From Eunapius fragilis (taxonomy: Eukaryota > Porifera > Demospongiae > Spongillida > Spongillidae), in contig OY811973.1 in the NCBI GenBank assembly GCA_963681505.1, positions 14,057,402 to 14,121,401 on the forward strand: a stretch of 64,000 bases of DNA, given 5' to 3'. Made by a program: the position numbers and the translations under genes. The notes under the pieces were generated by a model that had not been told where the DNA came from, did not search any database, and was given only the letters and a program-made list of their open reading frames with translations. This document shows positions 19,998 to 31,700 of this stretch, piece by piece. Numbering within the stretch: the stretch's first letter is position 1; each line of letters opens with the position of its first letter.

Positions 19998-22900
19998 ATG
20001 AGTGAGGGAGCCATTGAGATCATCAGTGGGGGAGCCATCAGTGAGGGAGCCATCAGTGAGGGAGCCATCAGTGGAGGAGCCATCAGTGGAGGAGCCATCA
20101 GTGGGGGAGCCATCAGTGAGGGAGCCATCAGTGGAGGAGCCATCAGTGAGGGAGCCACCAGTGAGGGAGCCATCAGTGAGGGAGCCATCAGTGAGGGAGC
20201 CACCAGTGGGGGAGCCATCAGTGGGGGAGCCATCAGTGGGGGAGCCATCAGTGGGGGAGCCATCAGTGGAGGAGCCATCAGTGGGGGAGCCATCAGTGAG
20301 GGAGCCATCATTGAGGGAGCCACCAGTGGTCATTGCGATAAGCAGAACAATGGAACAGTGGGGACTGATTTGGACACCATGAAAACTGTGACCACAGATT
20401 TAAGCACTGCTGGAAAAGTGAGAGGTAGTGCCCATGCCCAATGTGAGAGGTAAAAAGACATGCCTAATATAATATGAAGTACGATAGTAAAGTCATTAAA
20501 AGTAATATATTTACTTGTTCTTATGAAAACATACAGATAATAAGGAATAATGGATATCTTAAACTGCTCCTATTATGGGACAACTTTAGAACATTACACT
20601 CATGACTTTGACCCCATATGTGTACAGTTGCTATATGTGCTATCTCATACTAACAGATGGTATCACGTTTCTTCAAGAGTGGCTTTTCGGTGAGTTTATT
20701 ATTACTACATTTTTCAATCTTGCTGGACATGATGCTCCACCCTAACTCTAATAGCTCCACCCTCACTCTAATAGCTCCACCCACTGTTGTTATCTCTGTT
20801 GTAGTATCTCCATGGTTTTCTGTGGTTCAGATAGTCAGTCCTCTACGTGTGCGTGACACATAGCATATGCAACTCCGCGCCTATGAATTTAATTGTTTAT
20901 TTATATAGGCTAAATGTGTGAGAAACATGAAAGGAAGTAGAAAACCTCAACGTAAATAAATTCATAACTAAACTTTAATCACCTTAGGGGGCTTGTCCAA
21001 ACTGTTTTTGGAAAAATTAGCATCATTGTGACGTTAGGGGGGAGGGGGGGGAGAGGCTGTGACGTTAAGAAAAAATTTATTGTCAGCAAGTATTGTTTTA
21101 TAATACGGAACATCTAGTTAGCTGCAGTGTTGACTCCAGTGGCAGCAGTTACGTCTATTCAGACTACACTGCACATTGAGTAATGTTTCATGCTACTAAT
21201 CTAACAAAAACGCTATGACGCTTAGAGGGGGGGGGGGGGTTAATATGTTAACGTCACAATGATGCTAATTTTTCCAAACATAGTTTGGACAAGCCCCCTT
21301 AGTACCTGCGCCATTTTAAACCCGCAATATGATATGTAATTCATCTGTCATATTGCAGAGGGATACCAGGCTCTTTTCCAGTTATTAATTATAGTAATTT
21401 ATAAAAGGTCTGGTACACAGACTACTGCAGTATGTGGGGATAGAGGGCTGCAGTATGTGGGGATAGAGGTGCTTTAAATAGGGGACTGCATTATGCTAAG
21501 TTTGGTTTCAATGAGGTCCATGTACACATTGGCTTTGTCTTGTAGCTAGTTATGATCTTTGATTAGAATATCAATCTAAAATACCACCCTTGCGAAGGAA
21601 TTACATGTAGTTATGAACACGACAGTTACAATTAACTGAAAGTTCTATTTGCTATTTGTGCAGCAAATTTGTGGCCTCTTTACTGCTGAAGCTTTGCCTG
21701 GAGAAAGAGGGCTTCCCAATTTAGGAAACACCTCTTACATGAATGCAGCCCTACAATGCCTGAGCTCTTCAGAAGAGCTGAGTGGATACTTCCATACACA
21801 TGGTAAGTCTGGGGGGGTGGGGGGGGGGAGGGGGGCTGCCATGTGATGGAACACAATTTTCCATGTGATGTAGTACCACTGCCATGTGATGTAGCACCAC
21901 TGCCATGTGATGTAGCACCACTGCCATGTGATGTAACACCACTGCCATGTGATGTAGCACCACTGCCATGTGATGTAACACCACTGCCATGTGATGTAGC
22001 ACCACTGCCATGTGATGTAACACCACTGCCATGTGATGTAGCACCACTGCCATGTGATGTAACACCACTGCCATGTGATGTAGCACCACTGCCATGTGAT
22101 GTAACACCACTGCCATGTGATGTAGCACCACTGCCATGTGATGTAGCACCACTGCCATGTGATGTAGCACCACTGCCATGTGATGTAACACCACTGCCAT
22201 GTGATGTAACTACTCTTCACAACACAGCACCAGACATTGCCTTCTTAAATCAGTTTGCTACTGTGATGAACAGCATGAGAGAAGGAAAGACAGGTGATAT
22301 CAACCTTAAAGGCTTCAAGGTATTGTTGTGATTATAAACCATAAGGTTGTGCATTTTAATACAATAGCTAATTCCTTGGTGCTGATCAGTACCTATGTGT
22401 GGTGGTGATCAGTACCTATGTGTGGTGCTGATCAGTACCCTAGTGTGGTGCTGATCAGCACCTATGTGTGGTGGTGATCAGCACCTATGTGTGGTGCTGA
22501 TCCTTACCTATGTGTGGTGCTGATCAGCACCTATGTGTGGTGGTGATCAGCACCTATAGTTCTTACCACACAATTCCCCTGTACCAAAACAACAGACCAT
22601 TTTAACTAATGTGCATCAAGAAAAAAAAAGGTGTTTGCTGTATGTAGAATATCTGATTGTGTTTTTGAAGAGCCAATGCTTTATAGCATGTGGACTTGCT
22701 TGATTTTTTATATTGAAAAAACTCATGAATACATAATCAGCTTTTCTATATAATGAAATTTTGGCTTAATACATTCAGTTTGAGTTTTGAATTGTGGCAT
22801 TGCAGGATTCAGTGACCCAGTTCGCTGCTCAATTTGATGGAACATCTCAGCAGAACTCTCAGGAATACTTAACTGTTCTTCTGGAAACACTGCATGCAAA

Positions 22901-25900
22901 ACTGACACACCTCCCCAACTACAGAGCTGAGGTAAAGGAAGTGGGCAGTACTGCCCGGTAGGCGGGACACATTCCCTGGGCCCCAGGCCTCCATGGGTAC
23001 ATGGCCTGGGCGGAATGTGGTATGTGTATGTGTGTGTGTGCGTGTGTGTATGTGAGTGTTACAACCTCATTCGTTATAATGTGCACTGTAATGTGTCGTA
23101 GGTGTTTTTAGTCATGGAGGCAGTCATCCACCATTATCTACATCTGTGTGTACCCATCCAGGGGGTGTCCAGCCAGGGGGTGCCCATGCCCAACCAGGAG
23201 GAGCCCAGCCAGGGGGTGCCCATGCCCAACCAGGGGGTGCCCAGCCAGGGGGTGCCCATGCCCAGCCAGGAGAAGCCCAGCCAGGGGGTGCCCATGCCCA
23301 ACCAGGAGGAGCCCAGCCAGGGGGTGCCCATGCCCAACCAGGAGAAGCCCAGCCAGGGGTTGCCAAGCCAGGGGGTGCCCAGCCAGAGGGTGCCCATGCC
23401 CAGCCAGGCTGAAGAACACTGGTCCAGGTATCTGTCCACACAAGGTGACTCAGTGGTGGTAGACCTGTTTGAGGGACAGCTACAAACATTGCTACAATGT
23501 GGAAATGGGTGCACTCCTGTAAGTCTCCCCATGGGAGGACATCTTTATGTATGCATGCTTATCCTCATTCCCATCACAGCCTGTAAGGAAGTTTGATCCT
23601 TTTCTGTTCCTACCAGTTCCCATTCCAAATGAAGTAAGTATTAGGGTCTAGGAGAATGTTGCCAGTGGTCTCTGATAGAGCAGTTAGATGTGACCACAGT
23701 CCATAGAGCAGTTAGATATGGCCACAGTCCATAGAGCAGTTAGATATGACCACAGTCCATAGAGCAGTTAGATATGACCACAGTCCATAGAGCAGTTAGA
23801 TATGGCCACAGTCCACAGAGCAGTTAGATATGACCACAGTCCATAGAGCAGTTAGATATGGCCACAGTCCATAGAGCAGTTAGATATGGCCACAGTCCAT
23901 AGAGCAGTTAGATATGGCCACAGTCCACAGAGCAGTTAGATATGGCCACAGTCCATAGAGCAGTTAGATATGACCACAGTCCATAGAGCAGTTAGATATG
24001 GCCACAGTCCATAGAGCAGTTAGATATGGCCACAGTCCACAGAGCAGTTAGATATGGCCACAGTCCATAGAGCAGTTAGATATGACCACAGTCCATAGAG
24101 CAGTTAGATATGGCCACAGTCCATAGAGCAGTTAGATATGGCCACAGTCCACAGAGCAGTTAGATATGGCCACAGTCCATAGAGCAGTTAGATATGGCCA
24201 CAGTCCACAGAGCAGTTAGATATGGCCACAGTCCATAGAGCAGTTAGATATGGCCACAGTCCATAGAGCAGTTAGATATGGCCACAGTCCATAGAGCAGT
24301 TAGATATGCCCACAGTCCACAGAGCAGTTAGATATGGCCACAGTCCATAGAGCAGTTAGATATGGCCACAGTCCACAGAGCAGTTAGATATGGCCACAGT
24401 CCATAGAGCAGTTAGATATGGCCACAGTCTATAGAGCAGTTAGATATGGCTACAGTCCATAGAGCAGTTAGATATGGCCACAGTCCACAGAGCAGTTAGA
24501 TACTGTATGGCCACAGTCCATAGAGCAGTTAGATATGGCCACAGTCCATAGAGCAGTTAGATATGGCCACAGTCCATAGAGCAGTTAGATATGACCACAG
24601 TCCACAGAGCAGTTAGATATGGCTACAGTCCATAGAGCAGTTAGATATGGCTACAGTCCATAGAGCAGTTAGATATGGCCACAGTCCATAGAGCAGTTAG
24701 ATATGACCACAGTCCATAGAGCAGTTAGATATGGCCACAATCCATAGAGCAGTTAGATATGGCTACAGTCCATAGAGCAGTTAGATATGGCCACAGTCTA
24801 TAGAGCAGTTAGATATGGCCACAGTCCACAGAGCAGTTAGATATGGCCACAGTCCATAGAGCAGTTAGATATGGCCACAGTCCATAGAGCAGTTAGATAT
24901 GGCCACAGTCCATAGAGCAGTTAGATATGACCACAGTCCATAGAGCAGTTAGATATGGCCACAGTCCATAGAGCAGTTAGATATGACCACAGTCCATAGA
25001 GCAGTTAGATATGGCCACAGTCCATAGAGCAGTTAGATATGGCCACAGTCCATAGAGCAGTTAGATATGGCCACAGTCCATAGAGCAGTTAGATATGACC
25101 ACAGTCCATAGAGCAGTTAGATATGGCCACAGTCCATAGAACAGTTAGATATGGCCACAGTCCATAGAGCAGTTAGATATGGCCACAGTCCATAGAGCAG
25201 TTAGATATGACCACAGTCCATAGAGCAGTTATATATGGCTACACCCATGTGGTGGTTTGTGCAACATCATTCATCTAACCTGTAGCATTTTAATTAAAAG
25301 CATTATTATAATAGACACATTTTACTTTTGATGGTGTTGTGATATAGCAGTTGTAAACTGCAAGTTACTTCAGTAGATATGCTTATATGCAGGATTGCTT
25401 TTATATGATGAAAGATAAATTTATAGAGTGATGTATTTGTCAGCAAAGAATCTGCTTTAATCAGGTGAAAATGTCATCTACAGATGCCAGCTCCTTCACT
25501 ATATAGCTGTCTTCTATCAAAAGACAGTACAGATGGTTGGTAAGTTGTAGTTTGATGGGCTGAATTAACACACACCATTGGTCTAAGGCCATGTCCACGT
25601 TGCAAGAAGGAGGTGACAGTTGAGCGGAGTACAACTATCACCAAAGCACCAAGAAATCTGATGATATGCCTGAAGAGGTTTAACATAGACAGGTATACTG
25701 ATAGTATCAATATTTCCTACCAGAACCTTCATATCCAAGTGAATCATCACATTTTTAAATCCTCACAGATATGGAGAGGCATATAAAGTCAACACGTGTG
25801 TACACTTTCCATCTAAGTAGGTTGTAATCGCTTGCAAACACCTCATGACATGTGTCTGGTATTGTTCTCCAAGGCTGGACATCTCCAAATATTGCCCACC

Positions 25901-26855
25901 TCGTAGCCCTAAATATGAATATGACTTGTATGCTGTGATCAATCACCTTGGGTCTATCAATGGCGGCCACTGTAAGCTAATGTCCTAACCTGTTGTGCTG
26001 GTATAGCCATGTGCCTCCACCATGCTTAGATACAGCATGTTGCAAGCGTCAGGATAAGTGGTACATGTTCAATGATGAGAAGGTCACACTCTGCACTGAG
26101 GGCGAAGTACTGGTAAGATGTTTGTCAATCCACTTCACTTTTAAAATGCAAGATCAGTGATTGTAGAAATGGTGGTGTTTCCCAACAGACGAGATATTTG
26201 TTTGATGACATTTGCAGCTGTACCCCATTGGCCATAGGTCACATGGCACACTTTCCATTGGCCATAGGTCACATGGCACATTTTCCATTGGCCATAGGTC
26301 ACATGACAAACATTCCATTGGCCATGTATGTGCCTTTGTTTACCTTACTCTACACAAAGGACAGCTTTATGGATGCAACCTTATTATAGTAATCATTTCT
26401 AAAGTGGTATGTGTGTGTGTGTGATGTCCCTCCTCTGTGTAGGAACTAACATCCAGTGCCTATGTGCTGTTCTACCATGCAAGGTAAGGGAACTTCAGTT
26501 TTTATTGTTTCCAACGTTTTCTATTTAGCAGAAATGTGATGAGTGGTTTCCACAAACTGCCTGATCCAACACTGGTTAGTAAACTATCTATGAAGATGTA
26601 TTTGTTTACAATATTGATGTCTAATAATCAGAAAGAAAAAACAAAGAAATTACATACTATCTAACCACTCCCAGACCCCCTCCCCCTGATCTGGCATTAG
26701 TTATTGTTTGAATCTTTATTAATGGTTTCACTTTCATATAGGAGCAGCAACTTAAAGCTGAACTGGACCGGAAAGATAAAACTATTGAAGAGCTTAAGAA
26801 ATTATTGGATGAAAGGGACAGAGAAATTGAGAAATTGAAGGAGGCAAAAGTATAA
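19998..26855 (+). CDS. USP-A2: USP paralogue with the catalytic Cys replaced by Ser (probable pseudo-enzyme or decaying copy)
   Basis: Duplicate of USP-A1. Exons: 19,998-20,449, 20,657-20,689, 20,805-20,830, 21,692-21,802, 22,228-22,319, 22,806-22,931, 23,162-23,518, 23,580-23,633, 25,484-25,539, 25,588-25,692, 25,769-25,816, 25,874-25,971, 26,030-26,112, 26,443-26,483, (26,556-26,574), 26,742-26,855. The Cys box reads [13 protein letters not shown], with a Ser codon TCT at 21,733-21,735. The QQD box is QQNSQEYL. The His box GGHY is kept. Exon 3 has lost its donor (gtagtc became atagtc). The 19-nt exon 15 has lost its AG acceptor, which would frameshift the coiled-coil tail. All other exons keep phase and contain no stop. 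Exon 1 carries a 15-bp repeat absent from USP-A1, while the exon 7 repeat is much shorter. It may bind ubiquitin without cleaving it, or be a young pseudogene. Confidence 0.7.
20013..20330 (+). repeat. 15-bp coding repeat in USP-A2 exon 1
   Basis: About 20 units of agtgagggagccatc (variants aggggg, agtgga) encode a [10 protein letters not shown] five-residue repeat directly after the start Met. USP-A1 has a single MSEGAAS at this place. The unit is a multiple of three and the frame into CDKQNNG is kept. Confidence 0.85.
20987..21298. mobile_element. MITE with TTA target duplication (copy 2)
   Basis: Same element and insertion site as 2170-2488, flanked by TTA at 20,984-20,986 and 21,299-21,301. 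Its shorter G run accounts for most of the length difference. Shared position shows that it predates the segmental duplication. Confidence 0.75.
21843..22213 (+). repeat. 21-bp minisatellite, ~17 copies, USP-A2 intron 4
   Basis: Same unit as 3165-4010 and the same intron position, with fewer than half the copies. gtagcacc and gtaacacc units alternate quite regularly, which hints at a 42-bp higher-order unit. Confidence 0.93.
22376..22556 (+). repeat. 23-bp gatc-core repeat, ~8 copies, USP-A2 intron 5
   Basis: Counterpart of 4187-4386 with more variant units (gatcagtacc, gatccttacc). Confidence 0.8.
23677..25236 (+). repeat. 28-bp minisatellite, ~56 copies, USP-A2 intron 8
   Basis: Same unit as 6353-7358. 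Variant units (gaccacag, tccacag, ggctacag) recur in ordered groups, suggesting multi-unit duplication. One unit near 24,500 has a tactgta insertion. Confidence 0.95.
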
Positions 26856-27312
26856 ATAATCTCATTTTAATTTGGAGTGTAATACTGTTTGTGTGTGAAT
26901 AACTTTTTTTTTCCCAAGCATTTCATTTTCAATTTGATACACTTCTTCACACAAATGTGATACATATACCCTACTTTAACCAAGCATGGGTGACTTAAAA
27001 ATAACACTCACTTATTAAATTAAACCAGTAATGTTGATAAATGTTATGTACTGAATGTGTAGCATCTGTTCATCTATGGGCTGCATCCACAGGTCTACAG
27101 ATGCAATGTTATCACACAATGCTAATATTTGGTATGTGTTGGACACATCCACATGTTAACATCTCTATTTCCTGCATGAAAGTGAAAGGTAATGGTGAGA
27201 GAATTCCTGAGGCTAAACATCCAACAAACCTTCTTTATTCCATCCACATCAAGTGTCAGCTTTTCTGCCATTTCATTCTTGCTAATTGAACTATAAAGCA
27301 ATTGGGCAGTTC
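26856..27312. other. 3' flank of USP-A2, no gene seen
   Basis: Matches 9,003-9,420. Only the duplicate-specific insertion near 26,940-27,010 differs notably. The short open frame at 27,041-27,289 has no recognisable content. Confidence 0.6.
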
Positions 27313-27551
27313 ACATCACGGAGCAGATATATCACATAGGACCCAGGGTACAGAGGACCAGAGCACACCCATCACATAGGACCCAGGGTACAGAGGACCA
27401 GAGCACACCCATCACATAGGAGCCAGGGTACAGAGGACCAGAGTACACCCATCACATAGGAGCCAGGGTACAGAGGACCAGGGTACACCCATCACATAGG
27501 ACCCAGGGTACAGAGGACCAGGGTACACCCATCACATAGGAGCCAGGGTAC
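27313..27551 (+). repeat. 40-bp minisatellite, ~6 copies, right edge of the segmental duplication
   Basis: Same unit as the ~80-copy array at 9,421-12,619. Homology between the two duplicates ends here; sequence beyond 27,551 has no counterpart after 12,620. Confidence 0.92.
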
Positions 27552-27747
27552 TGGGAGACTTGCCTTGAACTGTTGAGATGGACAATCGTTGTTTTAAGCT
27601 CTGATAACATTTGGAGAAATTTTCCCCTAAAAATAAATAAGGGAAATTACTTTAAGCTACTTATAAGCAAAACAAAGCCTGTGAAGTGTCCTGGCTAAAG
27701 GTAACACATCACTAAGAATGGCTTTTGTCTGCTCACTGATTAATCAT

Positions 27748-28571
27748 CAGTGGCTGTAGAGCAGGGGGAGCAATTGCCCCCCCCCCCCCCCCCCCAACTC
27801 CTAATATTCAAGGGCATAGCCCTCCCTTGCATTAAATTAGCTTATGAATAAATATTCTTATTGCGAGCACGTGTTCTGAACAACTTAATAGGTACTGTAC
27901 GAATGAAAAGAAGGCAGGTTTGTTGAACGAATATGGAATCAATATTACTAAAGTCAGCTTGCGGAGAAAAATGTAACTCTTGAGTTAAAATCAATTTTGG
28001 AATCAGTCTTTCAGGCTGATTTTTCCATTCCACAGCTGGAAAAACAACTTACTATACTCGTCGATGTGATTCGTATGGAGCTACCAGATGTAAAACGGAT
28101 CATGAACATTCGCACAATGCACACAATGGAAGGTCATAGAAATCGAATCATGCTTTCTAAAGTACACAAACTATTACGGCTATTCTTAACCATCCAGTAC
28201 ATCAGAAAGGAGCTTTTCGGTGATGATACGACTTTTTACGTATCTGAGATCCTCCATGACAAAAAGCTAGCGGAGCGCATTAAATCTGGAGGATGGAGCC
28301 AAGGAATTTATATCGCGTAATGATGAACAAGTTCGTTACTTTGGTATATTTGCATAAAGGCGACCATACCCGAGGCAACACTGTTGTGTGCAACTCAATG
28401 AATGCAATTATATTAAAACATTAGTTTACTGATATTTTACTAGAAATTCATAGTGTTGCAGCCCAGTGTAGGGTCGCCTTAATTGTGTATGTGCATGAAT
28501 GTCATTATCGTTTTGACCACTTCCTCCCCCCCCCCCCCCCCCCCCAAATATAGACACCTCTGCCACGCCTG
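27748..28571. mobile_element. Possible hAT-derived element with a transposase C-terminal fragment
   Basis: The segment starts cagtggctgtagag, ends ctctgccacgcctg and is flanked by atcat on both sides (27,743-27,747 and 28,572-28,576). CAG...CTG ends with poly-C/G just inside are seen. A frame at 27,997-28,320 contains SKVHKLLRLFLTI, resembling the dimerisation region of hAT (ZMYM1/TTF-type) transposases, and then diverges to a TAA stop. The flanking repeat is 5 bp rather than the 8 bp usual for hAT, so the boundaries are tentative. Confidence 0.4.
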
Positions 28572-28572
28572 A

Positions 28573-28710
28573 TCATTGCCAAAGGACATCGGAACAATGC
28601 ACCCCCTGGGGAGGTGGTAATGCACCCCCTGGGGAGGTGGTAATGCACCCCCTGGGGAGTCAGTAATAATTTGTTTTTAAGTAGTTCATGTGACTAGTGC
28701 TAGTCATCAC
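28573..28710. other. Spacer with a 3-copy 23-bp repeat before the USP-C 3' end
   Basis: Three units containing aatgcaccccctggggaggt occur at about 28,597-28,662. USP-A2 and USP-C converge on this spacer. No gene is seen. Confidence 0.6.
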
Positions 28711-31700
28711 TCACTTCAATTGAAGCCTCTCATCTGCACCTGGCAATGTGTTTGTGTTTGCCAACTTCTGCACCATGGCAACAAGATTAACTCTTCTAAC
28801 ATACTCATTAAATAACTAACCTCAATCTTGCTTTCACATGAAACAGTTTCAACATCACTGAAAACAAATATACATTAAATGCACGAGTACACATAACTTA
28901 CCTTTTACTTTCACTTTTGCAATCACTTCTTTTATAAAGAAGAACATAAGCATCTGATGTCTGGAACAATAAAACATGCATACAAATTAACCCTAAAAAA
29001 TTAATTCATAGAAGAGCCACAGCACATGGTTTATAACCAGCTGCACATGGTTAATAACCAGCTACACATGGTTAATAACCAGCTCTCATTGCTCAACTTA
29101 CTACAACCTCTAGCTCTGGGAGAGGGTGTACATCAGTATCATTAAAACAAAACCAATGATCTCCATACTTGCTGAAGGTGGTATCTGGAATGAATGAAGG
29201 CCCCCCCCATAACACAATGACATCATCAAAGATGGAGCTTACAGTGTCCACTGTTGTCACCGCTACACTTGAAGTGGTTAATAACGGCACGTAAATCATA
29301 GTGTGACTCCTCCCCCTGACTTGGAGCGTACATATGGCTGCTGGATAGGTCCAGACTGCACACAGAGGTGGTCACACAGGAACCTGAGCACTTCGAAGGG
29401 GCACTTACCCCATAAGGGGAAACTGAACATCGGTACATATTTTCTGTCGCTGTCCATTCCTATTGGAAAAATTACAAGTTTGTACATGCACAGCCATTTC
29501 CCATGCAAACAGAGGAGCAGGTCACATGACTGATCACATGATGACTGAACGCTGCATGTGACAAGGCTCACGAACATACTCATCAAACGTGTATCTCTTC
29601 AGATATATCATTAAGATGGGAGGAGCCTTACACAGCCACACCCTCTTCTTCACATCTACCACCTCATGGCACCCAGGGCATGGCCTGGATACAGAAATGG
29701 AAGTGACTTTGCTCAATAGACTAAGTGTTAATTATATTCACTGCTGTAAGCTCCACCCACTCAATTAAAGTGATGCAACGTCTAAAATACATACAGCTCA
29801 AGGTGCAATGACCACTCCCTCTTTTTAGGATGACCACTCCCCCTCTTTAGGATGACCACTCCCCCTCTTTAGGATGACGACTCCCTTCTGCATGCACTGA
29901 CCAATCTCTTACCAACCATTAATAACTCACCAGCCATTAATAACTTCTTCTTTGGTGACAAGCTGAAGGCACTCTGATAGGTGTGTTGGCTGGTGAAGAC
30001 AAGCAGTATGTCCTTACATGAAGTGGTACATGGTACACACCTCCTTCTTTGACTTCTTTGACTTCTTGCATGGTGGAACAGGAACTGATAAGAATGTAAA
30101 GGGGTCAAACTTCACTACAGCCTGCGACAGATGAAGGCATGTTACGTGTAAAAGGTTTCATTATGTAACATGGACGTAATAGATTCCATTATGTATCATG
30201 GGCGTAATAGATTCCATTATGCAACATGGACGTAAACTATTGAAGGTCTCACATGTTGGCATGTACCACACTCCAGCTTGGAGACAAGCTGCCCTTCAAA
30301 CATGTCCACAACCACAGAGCATCCATGTTGCTGCAAGTACTGAGACCAGCTCTCCTCAGCCTGCAACTGTACCACCTCTGTCTGTACCACTGCTGTCTGT
30401 CCCTGTGCCTGTCCCTGTGCCTGTCACGAGGAATGACATAGCCATGAGCTAAATAGTACCCTACAGGGACTTAGCTGAAGGTCTGGTTCTACTGTTATAA
30501 CCTGACCGCTATTATTAGTAACAAAACAATTGAAAGCAAAACATCAGACAATGCATATGCATATACTGCTGTAATGATATGCACAAGAATTAATGTAATT
30601 TGCATATTGCAATTGCATGACCACACCCCAAGCTTATAACTTATAACTGGGACCATGTATTGCGTAAGGTTACTGCTAACACATCTAGGTGCATGTGATT
30701 TGTGTGGTCTGTGCATGTACTGAAGGCAGAAAACAGCTACAACTGCACTGTTCTTTGAGAGTCAGTACTACCATTGGATATTCTAAAAAGAGCTTCCTTA
30801 AAAACATTAGCCATGATGGCTTATGGGCACCAGGTACCTTGTCCCTGAGGGAGAGAGACATTTTTATGTCATCAAAAATATGACCTTGTAATGCAAACGG
30901 AAGTCGGACCAGTCTTTGTACACCTCTGTTACACTATCTCATCCCCAGGCCCCAATCGAAGCAGCACTTGAATGTAGTACGCTACAATGTACACATAGCT
31001 GTACACGTCACGCAGAGACGCTACACATTAAGGTTAAGGCAGAGACGAACACATTAAGGTTAAGGCAGGGACGAACACATTAAGGTTAAGGCAGGGACGC
31101 TACACATTAAGGTTAAGGCAGGGACGCTACACATTAAGGTTAAGGCAGGGACGAACACATTAAGGTTAAGGCAGGGAACGAACACATTAAGGTTAAGGCA
31201 GGGACGAACACATTAAGGTTAAGGCAGGGACGAACACATTAAGGTTAAGGCAGGGACGAACACATTAAGGTTAAGGCAGGGACGAACACATTAAGGTTAA
31301 GGCAGGGACGAACACATTAAGGTTAAGGCAGGGACGAACACATTAAGGTTAAGGCAGGGAACGAACACATTAAGGTTAAGGCAGGGACGAACACATTAAG
31401 GTTAAGGCAGGGAACGAACACATTAAGGTTAAGGCAGGGACGAACACATTAAGGTTAAGGCAGGGACGAACACATTAAGGTTAAGGCAGGGACGAACACA
31501 TTAAGGTTAAGGCAGGGACGAACACATTAAGGTTAAGGCAGGGACGAACACATTAAGGTTAAGGCAGGGACGAACACATTAAGGTTAAGGCAGGGAACGA
31601 ACACATTAAGGTTAAGGCAGAGATGCTACACATTAAGGTTAAGGCAGGGAACGAACACATTAAGGTTAAGGCAGAGATGCTACACATTAAGGTTAAGGCA

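Noticed and set aside
30700..30960. Additional USP-C exons (stretches reading VYKDWSDF and ANVFKEALF)
   Set aside because: Their phases do not fit, and the 168-nt exon at 30,253-30,420 already supplies the expected USP segment with correct phase.
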